Virus record (IMG/VR): IMGVR_UViG_3300035698_016731
Span: 1 to 64,000 of that record
From: a virus
DNA: 64,000 bases
Reading direction: 5' to 3' (one strand)
Positions 8,679 to 15,845 of this stretch are shown here, piece after piece. A program made the position numbers and the translations under genes. The notes under the pieces were generated by a model. It saw only the letters and a program-made list of their open reading frames with translations, did not search any database and was not told the DNA's origin. The first letter of the stretch is position 1; every line of letters begins with the position of its first letter.

Positions 8679-8811
8679 TGGTTGCAGCAATTCATTAAAT
8701 TATATAGAAAAAGATGGAATAAAGTATAGAAAAGTTTATCGCAGAGCACCAGAAGAAAGTTCTCGTGATTGGGAATACAAACTGGAGAGAATAAATGAAG
8801 AAGAGAAATGA
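8611..8811 (+). CDS. Putative small lipoprotein, 66 aa
   Basis: A basic start, a hydrophobic stretch of about 18 residues and the lipobox-like INGC (Cys near residue 25) predict a signal peptidase II substrate. AAGGAGG (8598-8604) lies six bases before GTG 8611; ATG 8617 is the alternative start. The gene begins inside the end of the preceding membrane protein gene in a different frame and overlaps the following lipoprotein gene. The nested arrangement recalls spanin pairs, but it is far from the holin. Confidence 0.6.
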   Translation: MKMRAVLLMIWFVGQMAGLLLINGCSNSLNYIEKDGIKYRKVYRRAPEESSRDWEYKLERINEEEK

Positions 8812-8956
8812 TATAATGTACTTTCTAATATTTTTAGCATTAGCAGTTGGCTTAATATTAGGAGTTTCTTTAATAGGTTGTGAGACTACTGAGAAAGATA
8901 TAAGACCACCATTAATGGATAACTCAAACTTTGTAACAATAAGAGGTGTAGAATGA
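8795..8956 (+). CDS. Putative small lipoprotein, 53 aa
   Basis: A 53-residue frame from ATG 8795 to TGA 8954-8956. It has a Lys/Arg start, a hydrophobic helix (about residues 8-27) and a clear lipobox LIGC with the lipidated cysteine at 29, followed by a short polar mature part. It overlaps its upstream lipoprotein neighbour by 17 bases and the downstream ATG as ATGA. Two consecutive lipoprotein genes suggest envelope-directed roles such as superinfection exclusion, although this is inference. Confidence 0.6.
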   Translation: MKKRNDIMYFLIFLALAVGLILGVSLIGCETTEKDIRPPLMDNSNFVTIRGVE

Positions 8957-9231
8957 GAGCAAAAAAAGAAATTGATGAAAAGATTAAAGAGATTAAAGCA
9001 GAAAGAAAAACATTACCACATTATTCAGTATTTGGAGATAATAATTGGGATTCAATGGATTTGCAAGTTGAGATTTTAGAAGAAGGATATGATGGAATTG
9101 AAGATTTACAAGACCAATTAGATGATATTTTAGATAGGTATGATGGCGACCTTCCAGAAGAAGATGGTGAAGACAAATGGAGAGTAAGTGTTTTAGATTA
9201 TCTGTTAGAAAATACAGATGAACTTTGCTAA
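8953..9231 (+). CDS. Hypothetical acidic protein, 92 aa
   Basis: A 92-residue protein: a Lys/Glu helix first, then a strongly acidic Asp/Glu-rich second half. It starts on an ATGA overlap with the lipoprotein gene before. No known domain. The acidity might indicate a nucleic-acid mimic, but that is not demonstrable from sequence. Confidence 0.65.
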   Translation: MRAKKEIDEKIKEIKAERKTLPHYSVFGDNNWDSMDLQVEILEEGYDGIEDLQDQLDDILDRYDGDLPEEDGEDKWRVSVLDYLLENTDELC

Positions 9232-9247
9232 CAACAAGAGGGATTGA

Positions 9248-9457
9248 ATGAGTGAAAAACAGGCTTTAGTTAAAGGAAATTTGCGCCCATACGGAGTAGA
9301 GTGTTTTATTAATGAGAATACTTTAGATTATGATTTAGATTCCATTACACCTGTTCCTTGGCACTCATGGAATATCTCAGCTCAAAAGGATAGCATTGGA
9401 GGTTATAATTATTTAGTTGTGTTAAAAAAACGTCCACATGTGGAGGGTGTAGAATGA
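9248..9457 (+). CDS. Hypothetical protein, 69 aa
   Basis: A 69-residue mixed-composition protein preceded by AGAGGGA. Its stop overlaps the ATG of the protease gene (ATGA at 9454). No family recognised; the coupling suggests co-expression with the protease. Confidence 0.6.
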   Translation: MSEKQALVKGNLRPYGVECFINENTLDYDLDSITPVPWHSWNISAQKDSIGGYNYLVVLKKRPHVEGVE

Positions 9458-10125
9458 ATATCTTCAATTTAATCAAAGGAATTAAAGTAACTCATTTCAA
9501 AGCAGGATTCTGTCACAAAGAGCAACTTCCTGTTGGAACAAAAATAGTAAAAACTAATACAGAGTTCCTTGCTCCAAGAAAGATTGACAACAGAGATATG
9601 TTATTAATGAGCAGTAATCAAGGCAACACTCCTCATTGTGCAGGGTATGCTACTGCAGGGTATATAGAATTTCAAAATTGGAAACACCTTCATTATTCTC
9701 GCCAAGTAGATGGAGATGAAATCTATAGACAAGCTAAAACAATAGACTGGATTAAGAGTGAAGGAACTACATTGAGCTCAGCTATCAAAGGAGCTATCCA
9801 GTTAGGTTTTATAAAAGGAGAATTGAAAGCCATTAAGAAAACAAGAATTGCTATTAAGTTCGCTATTCACCAATATGGAGTAGTAGTATCAGCTTTTGAT
9901 ATTACTGATGAATGGAACTATGTAAATGGTAAAACTGGTATGCTGAATATACTTGATGGAGAAGCAGAAGATTTAGGTGGACATGCAGTATTACTCTGTG
10001 GCTACGACAAAGACGGAGTTTACATACAGAACTCTTGGGGAGAGAATTGGGGAGTACATGGTTTCGCTATAGTACCATGGGAACTCTTTGATAAACAATT
10101 TTATAGTGGGAGGGTGATAGGATAA
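9454..10125 (+). CDS. Papain-like (C1-type) cysteine protease
   Basis: A 223-residue peptidase of the papain fold. The oxyanion glutamine (Q56) and catalytic cysteine (C62) lie in SNQGNTPHCAG, the catalytic histidine (H177) in GGHAVLLCGY, and the asparagine (N193) in the NSWGENWG block. It is about the size of a mature C1 peptidase, with no propeptide or signal sequence visible, so it should act in the cytoplasm of the infected cell or in the virion. Such enzymes are unusual in phage early regions. Target unknown: host protein inactivation or maturation of a phage protein are both possible. Confidence 0.82.
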   Translation: MNIFNLIKGIKVTHFKAGFCHKEQLPVGTKIVKTNTEFLAPRKIDNRDMLLMSSNQGNTPHCAGYATAGYIEFQNWKHLHYSRQVDGDEIYRQAKTIDWIKSEGTTLSSAIKGAIQLGFIKGELKAIKKTRIAIKFAIHQYGVVVSAFDITDEWNYVNGKTGMLNILDGEAEDLGGHAVLLCGYDKDGVYIQNSWGENWGVHGFAIVPWELFDKQFYSGRVIG

Positions 10126-10134
10126 AAAAAACAC

Positions 10135-10163
10135 TTTACTTTTCATAAATACCATAATATAAT
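10135..10163 (+). promoter_or_regulatory. Sigma70-like promoter, copy 2
   Basis: TTTACT (10135-10140) and TATAAT (10158-10163) are separated by 17 bases. The surrounding AACAC...TTTCATAAAT context matches the copies at 200 and 13042. It lies in the short gap before rtcB and would start transcription about 20 bases before the rtcB ribosome binding site. Confidence 0.8.
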
Positions 10164-10188
10164 AGAGTTATAAAGGAAGGAAAAAGAG

Positions 10189-11370
10189 ATGAAAGTATAT
10201 GAAGGCAAAAGAGTACCAATAAAATGTTGGTGTAATAATCCAGAACAAGGAGCATTAAACCAGGCACAGAACTTAGCAAGTCTACCTTTTGTCTTTAAAC
10301 ATATCTGTCTTCTGCCTGACACTCATCAAGGTTATGGTATGCCTATTGGTGGGGTTATTGCATGTAAACAAATAGTTATCCCAAATGCTGTAGGAGTAGA
10401 CATTGGCTGTGGAATGTGTGCAGTACAAACCTCATTAACAGAAATAACTCAAGAACAAATTAAAAAGATTTTTGGAGGCAGCAAAGAAAATCATGGAGGT
10501 ATTAGAAGTGCAATCCCTGTAGGATTTAATCACCATAGTAAAAAACAAGAATGGGAAGGCTTTGAAGAACACCCTGATATTCCAATTATAAATCAGGAAA
10601 TTGAATCATCTAAAAAACAACTTGGGACTCTTGGTGGAGGAAATCACTTTATAGAAATACAAAAAGGAAGTGATGGATATATCTGGATTATGCTTCATTC
10701 TGGAAGTAGAAATTTCGGCTTAAAGATAGCAAAAACTTATAACCGAATAGCTACTAATTTATGTAACAGATGGTTTTCAAATATACCTCCAATAAAAGGA
10801 GAGGATGGTCTTGCTTTTCTTCCTATAGAGACAAAGGAAGCTAAAGACTATTTGTCTGCTATGAACTATGCTTTAAAATTTGCTCTTGAAAATAGAAAGA
10901 AGATGATGAGTGTAATAAAATATGAATTTAATGAAGTAACTGATTGTTTTTTTGACCAGGAAATAAATATCCATCATAACTATGCTAAGTATGAAAATCA
11001 TTTTGGAAAGAATGTTATTATTCACAGAAAAGGTGCTACTTCAGCAAGATTAGGAGAATATGGAATCATACCAGGAAGTCAGGGAACAGCATCATATATA
11101 GTAAAAGGTAAAGGCAATCCAGAAAGTTTCAATTCTTGTTCTCATGGTGCAGGTCGGACAATGAGCAGAAGTAGAGCCAAAAAAGAACTTAATTTAGAAG
11201 AAGAGCAGAAAAAATTAAATGATAAAGGTATTATACATTCTATCAGAAATGCTAAAGACTTAGATGAAGCAAGCTCTGCATATAAAGATATTGATTTAGT
11301 TATGCAAGAACAAGATGACCTTGTTGAAATAGTTGTTAAACTTGAACCTCTGGCTGTAATAAAAGCATAA
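10189..11370 (+). CDS. rtcB: RNA ligase RtcB
   Basis: A 393-residue Mn- and GTP-dependent ligase that joins 2',3'-cyclic phosphate or 3'-phosphate RNA ends to 5'-OH ends. Metal-site residues lie in GVDIGCGM (D71, C74), GGGNHF (near 149-154) and LHSGSR (near 169-174). The histidine that takes GMP is H319 in the CSHGAGR box. It is close to the size of bacterial RtcB. It has its own promoter (copy 2) and AAGGAAGG. A plausible role is repair of tRNAs cut by host anticodon nucleases, an anti-defence function known for other phage RNA ligases; here it is inference. Confidence 0.92.
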   Translation: MKVYEGKRVPIKCWCNNPEQGALNQAQNLASLPFVFKHICLLPDTHQGYGMPIGGVIACKQIVIPNAVGVDIGCGMCAVQTSLTEITQEQIKKIFGGSKENHGGIRSAIPVGFNHHSKKQEWEGFEEHPDIPIINQEIESSKKQLGTLGGGNHFIEIQKGSDGYIWIMLHSGSRNFGLKIAKTYNRIATNLCNRWFSNIPPIKGEDGLAFLPIETKEAKDYLSAMNYALKFALENRKKMMSVIKYEFNEVTDCFFDQEINIHHNYAKYENHFGKNVIIHRKGATSARLGEYGIIPGSQGTASYIVKGKGNPESFNSCSHGAGRTMSRSRAKKELNLEEEQKKLNDKGIIHSIRNAKDLDEASSAYKDIDLVMQEQDDLVEIVVKLEPLAVIKA

Positions 11371-11384
11371 GGAGATAGAAGATA

Positions 11385-11585
11385 ATGTATAAAGTAAAAC
11401 CAGCCGAAAAAATAGCTTGTTTCCGATGTGGGAAGAATGGAATGGAAGCTAACTTACAATTTCAAGAAGTAATTAGACATGAAAAAGAAATAGGTCGACT
11501 GTATATCTGTAAACCTTGTGAGACTAAACACAAAGAATATAGTGATGTATTACTATTAGCGAGTGGGATTGATGAGAATAAATAG
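11385..11585 (+). CDS. Small zinc-ribbon protein, 66 aa
   Basis: A 66-residue protein with two CxxC knuckles (CFRC near residue 12 and CKPC near residue 43), a minimal zinc-ribbon pattern. GGAGATAGAAG precedes ATG 11385. Likely to bind a metal and perhaps nucleic acid or protein; precise function unknown. Confidence 0.65.
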   Translation: MYKVKPAEKIACFRCGKNGMEANLQFQEVIRHEKEIGRLYICKPCETKHKEYSDVLLLASGIDENK

Positions 11586-12003
11586 TAAATTCAAACATTT
11601 CTTTACTGGGGGAGGCAAGGAAGGCAAAGAGCACAAAATCACAGAACAAGATTTTGAAAAGATAGAGAAGCCTCATGTAAAGTCTAAACCAAAAAAGAAG
11701 AAGAAAAAGAAATACATCTTTGATGGGTATATTTGTCCTTTCTGTAAAAAAGAACTTGAATATGCTGCAGTAAGTGATAAGCCAAAATGGTTTGGTAATT
11801 GGATGAGGAAGAGAAAAAGCTATTGTAAGGAGTGTGGAGCTTTAGAAGTAAAAGAAGGTTGTCCTGCTTGTCATAGAGATATATGGTACCATAATGGAAT
11901 GTTTACCCATCAACATAGTGGTTGTGGTTATAAAGGGGTAGGTGTGTTTGAGGATAGGTTAAAAGTTCTGGAACAAATAAGAGAAAATAAAAGAAATGAG
12001 TAA
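11572..12003 (+). CDS. Zinc-ribbon protein with basic linker, 143 aa
   Basis: A basic N-terminal half with a run of lysines, followed by cysteine pairs in CPFC, CKEC and CPAC and a Cys/His-rich C-terminal segment, consistent with one or two zinc ribbons. ATG 11572 is preferred over the in-frame GTG three codons earlier. It overlaps the previous gene by 14 bases and the next by ATGAG. Possible nucleic-acid-binding accessory protein. Confidence 0.62.
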   Translation: MRINSKFKHFFTGGGKEGKEHKITEQDFEKIEKPHVKSKPKKKKKKKYIFDGYICPFCKKELEYAAVSDKPKWFGNWMRKRKSYCKECGALEVKEGCPACHRDIWYHNGMFTHQHSGCGYKGVGVFEDRLKVLEQIRENKRNE

Positions 12004-12337
12004 TTCATTAGAAAGTAAAATTATAGCGAAAGAGATTGTGAACTATTGCAAAGAAAATAACTGTTTTGAAAAGTTATTGGATTTGTATGCTACTGAAAAT
12101 CCTGATATGTTTATTGATTTTGTTCATCATATTGTTACAGCAAAATTTGAATTTGTAAGAGATGAAAATATTCGAGATGTTTACAATATTCTTGCTTGGC
12201 ACAGTACTTGTTTGGGTATAAAAGATGAATTAAAAAAATTAGGAAAAGACGATAAAATGTTTCCAAATGAGCTAACAGAGAAAGAAAGAACTATATTTAG
12301 TGAATGGCATAAGAATAAAAGAAAGGAGAGTGAATGA
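11996..12337 (+). CDS. Hypothetical helical protein, 113 aa
   Basis: A 113-residue alpha-helical protein with no visible active-site motif. The ATG at 11996 overlaps the previous stop and its own stop overlaps the next ATG (ATGA at 12334), so it is locked into this small-gene operon. Function unknown. Confidence 0.65.
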   Translation: MSNSLESKIIAKEIVNYCKENNCFEKLLDLYATENPDMFIDFVHHIVTAKFEFVRDENIRDVYNILAWHSTCLGIKDELKKLGKDDKMFPNELTEKERTIFSEWHKNKRKESE

Positions 12338-12510
12338 TGATAGTTATATTAGCTTGGTGGGTAGTAGGATTTCTTTTTACATTAGGATTCATTAAAACTA
12401 GCAATAAGAATATACATTATATGGAAGATTTTTGGGGGTTCTTCTTGTGGCCAATGTTTTGGGGAAGCTTAGTTGCAACTCACTTATATGATAATGAGGA
12501 TAACAAATAA
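12334..12510 (+). CDS. Small two-helix membrane protein, 58 aa
   Basis: A 58-residue frame from ATG 12334 to TAA 12508-12510. Two hydrophobic segments (about residues 3-20 and 33-50) rich in Trp and Phe predict a hairpin in the membrane with a short polar tail. The start is coupled to the previous stop by ATGA, and GAAAGGAGAG lies just before. A small holin-like, antiholin-like or superinfection-exclusion protein are possible; the sequence does not decide. Confidence 0.55.
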   Translation: MMIVILAWWVVGFLFTLGFIKTSNKNIHYMEDFWGFFLWPMFWGSLVATHLYDNEDNK

Positions 12511-12511
12511 A

Positions 12512-12742
12512 ATGAAATACTATATGATAATTAGTAAAAAAAGCAAAAAGCTTCCTACAGTCAAAGGAGATTGCTGTGCTGGGCTTTATGGGACTAAAGA
12601 TGCTGCACAAAGTTGGTTGGGAGATACTGTTGAAAGTAAAAATTGGATAGTTGTACCAGTTGGAGTAGAAATAATAGAAGAACTTGTTATAAGTAAAAGT
12701 ATGGCTAAGAGATTATCTATTCAAAGAGGTGAGAGATGTTAG
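12512..12742 (+). CDS. Hypothetical protein, 76 aa
   Basis: A 76-residue alpha/beta protein with adjacent cysteines near residue 22. ATG 12512 is placed directly after the previous stop; an upstream in-frame ATG at 12473 would overlap the membrane protein gene by 38 bases and lacks a ribosome binding site. No family recognised. Confidence 0.55.
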   Translation: MKYYMIISKKSKKLPTVKGDCCAGLYGTKDAAQSWLGDTVESKNWIVVPVGVEIIEELVISKSMAKRLSIQRGERC

Positions 12743-13011
12743 AAGAAACAAGAGGCACTATAAGAAGGGGAGAATATCACCCAGCTGCAGCTGCTGCTAT
12801 GGCTTATATGAAAACTTTATCCTTGATTACATTAACTATGTATTTGGAATCTTTTTCTAGTTGTGCTATTGAAGGAAATAGATTGGGAGAAATTTGTAGT
12901 GAAACACTTAATAGATTAATGAAAGGTGACCCAATTAGCGACAGATACCTTTTGGGTTTGGCTTGGACAATTAAAAGTATGGAAGAGAATAATGAAGAAA
13001 TTAATCTTTGA
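12736..13011 (+). CDS. Hypothetical protein, 91 aa
   Basis: A 91-residue helical protein with an Ala-rich stretch near residues 17-23. The ATG overlaps the previous gene's end by 7 bases and AGAGGTGAG lies before it. It is the last gene before promoter copy 3. Function unknown. Confidence 0.6.
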   Translation: MLEETRGTIRRGEYHPAAAAAMAYMKTLSLITLTMYLESFSSCAIEGNRLGEICSETLNRLMKGDPISDRYLLGLAWTIKSMEENNEEINL

Positions 13012-13041
13012 ATGGCTAGAAAAAAAATAAAAAAATAACAC

Positions 13042-13070
13042 TTTACTTTTCGTAAATAACAGAATATAAT
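13042..13070 (+). promoter_or_regulatory. Sigma70-like promoter, copy 3
   Basis: TTTACT (13042-13047), a 17-base spacer, and TATAAT (13065-13070). From AACAC through the -10 it is nearly identical to copy 1, including ACAGAA immediately before TATAAT. Transcription would cover the 13096 gene, the seven-hairpin RNA array and the TerD-like gene beyond it. Confidence 0.82.
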
Positions 13071-13095
13071 AGGTTTATAGAGTAGGAGAGATAGA

Positions 13096-13413
13096 ATGAT
13101 AGAAGTTGACAACAAAGTAATATTTGGTTGCTATGATACTTTTTTTGCAGAAGCTAAAGAAGTATTTATAAAAAAAGATATTGATTATGGAAAACATTGG
13201 TTGAATAGTAGATTTAAAAATGGTATGCATTTACTAGTTCATATGGAAGGAAAAGTATCTCGATTGATAAATCTTCTTGAAAATGATGGTGACCCTAATT
13301 TTGAGAGTGTACATGATTCATGTATAGACTTAGCTAATTTTAGTAATATGTTAGATATGTATTTGAAAATAAAGGAGAGTGAATTCGAAGATAAAGAGAT
13401 ACTACAAATATAA
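13096..13413 (+). CDS. DUF1599-like protein, 105 aa
   Basis: A 105-residue helical protein. The DYGKHW...KVSRL...DSCIDLANF pattern recalls the DUF1599 / nucleotide-modification-associated helical family, which sits among phage nucleotide-metabolism genes; this similarity is from memory and moderate. GTAGGAGAG precedes ATG 13096. It is the first gene after promoter copy 3 and its end is 2 bases from the first hairpin of the RNA array. Confidence 0.6.
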   Translation: MIEVDNKVIFGCYDTFFAEAKEVFIKKDIDYGKHWLNSRFKNGMHLLVHMEGKVSRLINLLENDGDPNFESVHDSCIDLANFSNMLDMYLKIKESEFEDKEILQI

Positions 13414-13414
13414 T

Positions 13415-13914
13415 AAGACAAAGAGAGTTCCTATTAACCTGACTTGAAATCAAAAATACTCTCCGTCTTTTAAATAGTGAAGACATAAGAAGTTCCTAAA
13501 CGACAATACTCTGATAATGTAAATACTTCTCGTCTTCATAAAAATTGAGGCATAAAAAGTTCCTAAACAACTTTCATTTGGAGAAAAAATACTTTTCGCC
13601 TCCCTAAAAAATTGAGACAAAAAAAGTTCCTATTAAAAAATAATCTGCCTAACCAGCAGACTCGAAAGATACTTTTCGTCTCATTAAAAAGGGAGATTTT
13701 TAAAGACAGAAAAAGTTCCTAATAACCGACAGAGCCTTCCTTTTAGGTTGGCTGTGCCACTGAAATACTTTTCGTCTTTTTAAAAAAATTTAAGACATAA
13801 GAAGTTCCTATATATATCGGAACTGGCTAACCACCAGTCTAAATACTTCTCGTCTTTTGAAAATAAAAACAAACTAAGGCAAAAAAAGTTCCTATCTGGT
13901 TACTTTTAGCCTTA
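13415..13914 (+). ncRNA. Tandem array of seven structured RNA hairpin units
   Basis: About 500 bases with no gene, filled by seven units of one hairpin design: 13415-13469, 13478-13538, 13547-13602, 13614-13682, 13702-13779, 13792-13856 and 13875-13914. Each reads stem P1 (5-7 bp), a three-base ANA bulge, stem P2 (5 bp), invariant UUCCU, a variable part, AxAUA (absent in unit 7, where only UA remains), P2', one unpaired C (A in unit 7) and P1'. P1 is AAGAC, UGAAGAC, GAGGC, GAGAC, AAAGAC, AAGAC or UAAGGC and P2 is GAGAG, AGAAG or AAAAG, each matched exactly by its 3' partner, so the stems covary. Units 4 and 6 carry an inner hairpin with loop CUAACCA. It is transcribed from promoter copy 3 and ends seven bases before the next ribosome binding site. 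It could be a stand-alone RNA or a long leader. Confidence 0.88.
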
Positions 13915-13924
13915 CCACTAAAGG
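13909..13924 (+). promoter_or_regulatory. Possible ribosome-binding-site switch at the last hairpin
   Basis: The 3' strand of hairpin 7 contains CCTT (13910-13913). It can pair with AAGGC (13876-13880) to complete the hairpin, or with AAGG (13921-13924) of the AAGGAGGG ribosome binding site across a 7-base loop. The two pairings exclude each other, so folding of unit 7 would free the ribosome binding site of the TerD-like gene. Only four pairs support the alternative, so this is tentative. Confidence 0.35.
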
Positions 13925-13933
13925 AGGGATGTG

Positions 13934-15838
13934 ATGAAGTCAACCATCAATCTATTCAAAGCTCTTCCTATCACAAAGAAAGGGAAGAAAAATGCCAACC
14001 GACTAATTCTTGAAGAGACTATAAAAAGAGGATTTGTATTCTCTCCTGAAGTAGTTAAGAATTACTCTGAAGCAGAGTTGCTCCAGTTAATCAAAGTTGT
14101 TGAGAAAGAAGTAGGCTTGACAGCAGGACAGATGAATGCTTCTTTCCATAAGTCTTGGAAGAAAGTTCAAGAAGCCAGTATCGAGCAATTAGTCATGGAA
14201 CAGTTGATTCACTATATGACTACCTATGGCTTTGAAAGAATGGGGATATATGATGAGAGTACAGTCTTTATTCCTGTTGAAGAGTTGGATATTCCTGAAA
14301 CAAAGTTAGACCAAATAAAACTAACTGTAATAAAAGGATATACTAAAGATGAATTGAAAGTAAAGTTGTTAGACTTTCTGGATACAGGAATTGCTTTAAA
14401 AGAGGAAACAAAGAAAGATGTTATAGATGTTTCTACTTTTGTAGATGTAGAGACTAATGACCTTGAAAAAGTGAAAAATAAAGAAGTTCGGATAGCTCTA
14501 TATGATTATTTAGATATATTTCCTAAGAGTCCTGTAGAGTTCCTACGTTATGCTATTTATAAGTCTACCAATAAGACTCTTCTCATTAAAGACAAAATGA
14601 CTATAGCTGAGATAAAGTCTAAAGATAACCTTCAGACTCTTGCTCTTTTCAACAAATATAAAAAGAAATATGGTTTAGAAAGATTGAGTGAAATATTCTA
14701 TCGCTTTAAACCTCTCTTCCTTGCTTTTAAAACCAATACCAGATTAGGAAGTATAATAAACCGAATCAGAAAGCTTGCTCCAAAGAACCATAAGCCTCTT
14801 CCAGAAGATTATCTGAACACAGTTACGGCTCGGATAAAGAAAGGAAAGAAGCTTAATACAGTAGAATTAGAAAGGTGTTTAGAAAAAGCAAATACCTTCA
14901 GAAAGATAAGGTTAGCTTATGCTTTGAAGTTCCGTACTATTGGTGCTGATTCTATTCTATATCGAATAAGGAATGGTAAAGGATTTGCAAAAGCATTTGA
15001 GCCATCTAATAGTATGGTTTCTAATATGATTTTAGCACAAGTCTTACACTCTATTGCTAAAAGTGTAAAGGAAAATGTAAAGGGGAAGAAAATCTATATC
15101 CCTGATTATATAGACTATGCTCTTCCTGCTACAGAGAAGATGTTTACAGGAGACTTTCCTTCAGGTACTTGTGTAACAGTTCCTAACAATATGATTCTAG
15201 GAGTACAGTGGTTCAATCTTAAAGGTCAGAGAATAGACCTTGACCTATCTTTGCAGAATCCTGAACTTGGGAAGATAGGATGGGATAGAAGTTATCGGAC
15301 TGATGATAGAAAAATCTTATTCTCTGGAGATGTAACAGATGCTCCTAAACCAAAGGGAGCTTCTGAACTCTTCTATATTAAGAAACAGTTTAACCAGGAT
15401 ATGATTCTGGTAGTAAACTATTTTAATCATGACAAAGCACAGAATGCTGAAGTTCCTTTTAAAATCCTAGTTGCTCAAGAGGAAGTAGCAAGATTTGGAA
15501 AGAACTATACTGTTGACCCAAATAATGTACTATCTGTATCTAAGACTTCCATAAATAAATCACAGAAGATATTAGGTCTACTTTCCATTACTGAAAAGGA
15601 ATGTAAGTTTTACTATGCTGAAGCTAATATAGGAAAGTCTATAACCTCTTATGGAGCTGACTATATGGAACACAGTAGAAAATACCTTTTCCAGTTCTAT
15701 AAAAATACTATAGGATTGAAAGGTATTCTCGAATATGCTGGTGCAACAGTAGTTGGGGATAAGGAAGAATGTGATATAGATATTGACCTTTCTCCTGAGA
15801 CATTAGAGAAAGATACTATAATCAATCTGTTGAAATAA
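13934..15838 (+). CDS. Large protein with C-terminal TerD-like domain
   Basis: A 634-residue protein. Residues 1-400 are mainly helical and basic, resembling an alpha-solenoid (repeated helix pairs around 185-350), which could bind RNA. From about 415 the sequence turns to beta-strands with GQRIDLDLSL (near 431-440) and LFSGDVTDAP (near 462-471), a pattern like the Ca-binding TerD stress-response domain. AAGGAGGG lies five bases before ATG 13934; an in-frame GTG one codon earlier is less likely. It directly follows the seven-hairpin array in the same transcript, so the RNA may be its ligand or its control element. Similarity to TerD is by eye. Confidence 0.7.
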   Translation: MKSTINLFKALPITKKGKKNANRLILEETIKRGFVFSPEVVKNYSEAELLQLIKVVEKEVGLTAGQMNASFHKSWKKVQEASIEQLVMEQLIHYMTTYGFERMGIYDESTVFIPVEELDIPETKLDQIKLTVIKGYTKDELKVKLLDFLDTGIALKEETKKDVIDVSTFVDVETNDLEKVKNKEVRIALYDYLDIFPKSPVEFLRYAIYKSTNKTLLIKDKMTIAEIKSKDNLQTLALFNKYKKKYGLERLSEIFYRFKPLFLAFKTNTRLGSIINRIRKLAPKNHKPLPEDYLNTVTARIKKGKKLNTVELERCLEKANTFRKIRLAYALKFRTIGADSILYRIRNGKGFAKAFEPSNSMVSNMILAQVLHSIAKSVKENVKGKKIYIPDYIDYALPATEKMFTGDFPSGTCVTVPNNMILGVQWFNLKGQRIDLDLSLQNPELGKIGWDRSYRTDDRKILFSGDVTDAPKPKGASELFYIKKQFNQDMILVVNYFNHDKAQNAEVPFKILVAQEEVARFGKNYTVDPNNVLSVSKTSINKSQKILGLLSITEKECKFYYAEANIGKSITSYGADYMEHSRKYLFQFYKNTIGLKGILEYAGATVVGDKEECDIDIDLSPETLEKDTIINLLK

Positions 15839-15845
15839 GGAAAAC

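Noticed and set aside
13415-13914. CRISPR array
   Set aside because: Repeats are split into two half-elements that pair with each other, differ in sequence with compensatory changes and are unevenly spaced; no fixed direct repeat with equal spacers, and no cas genes.
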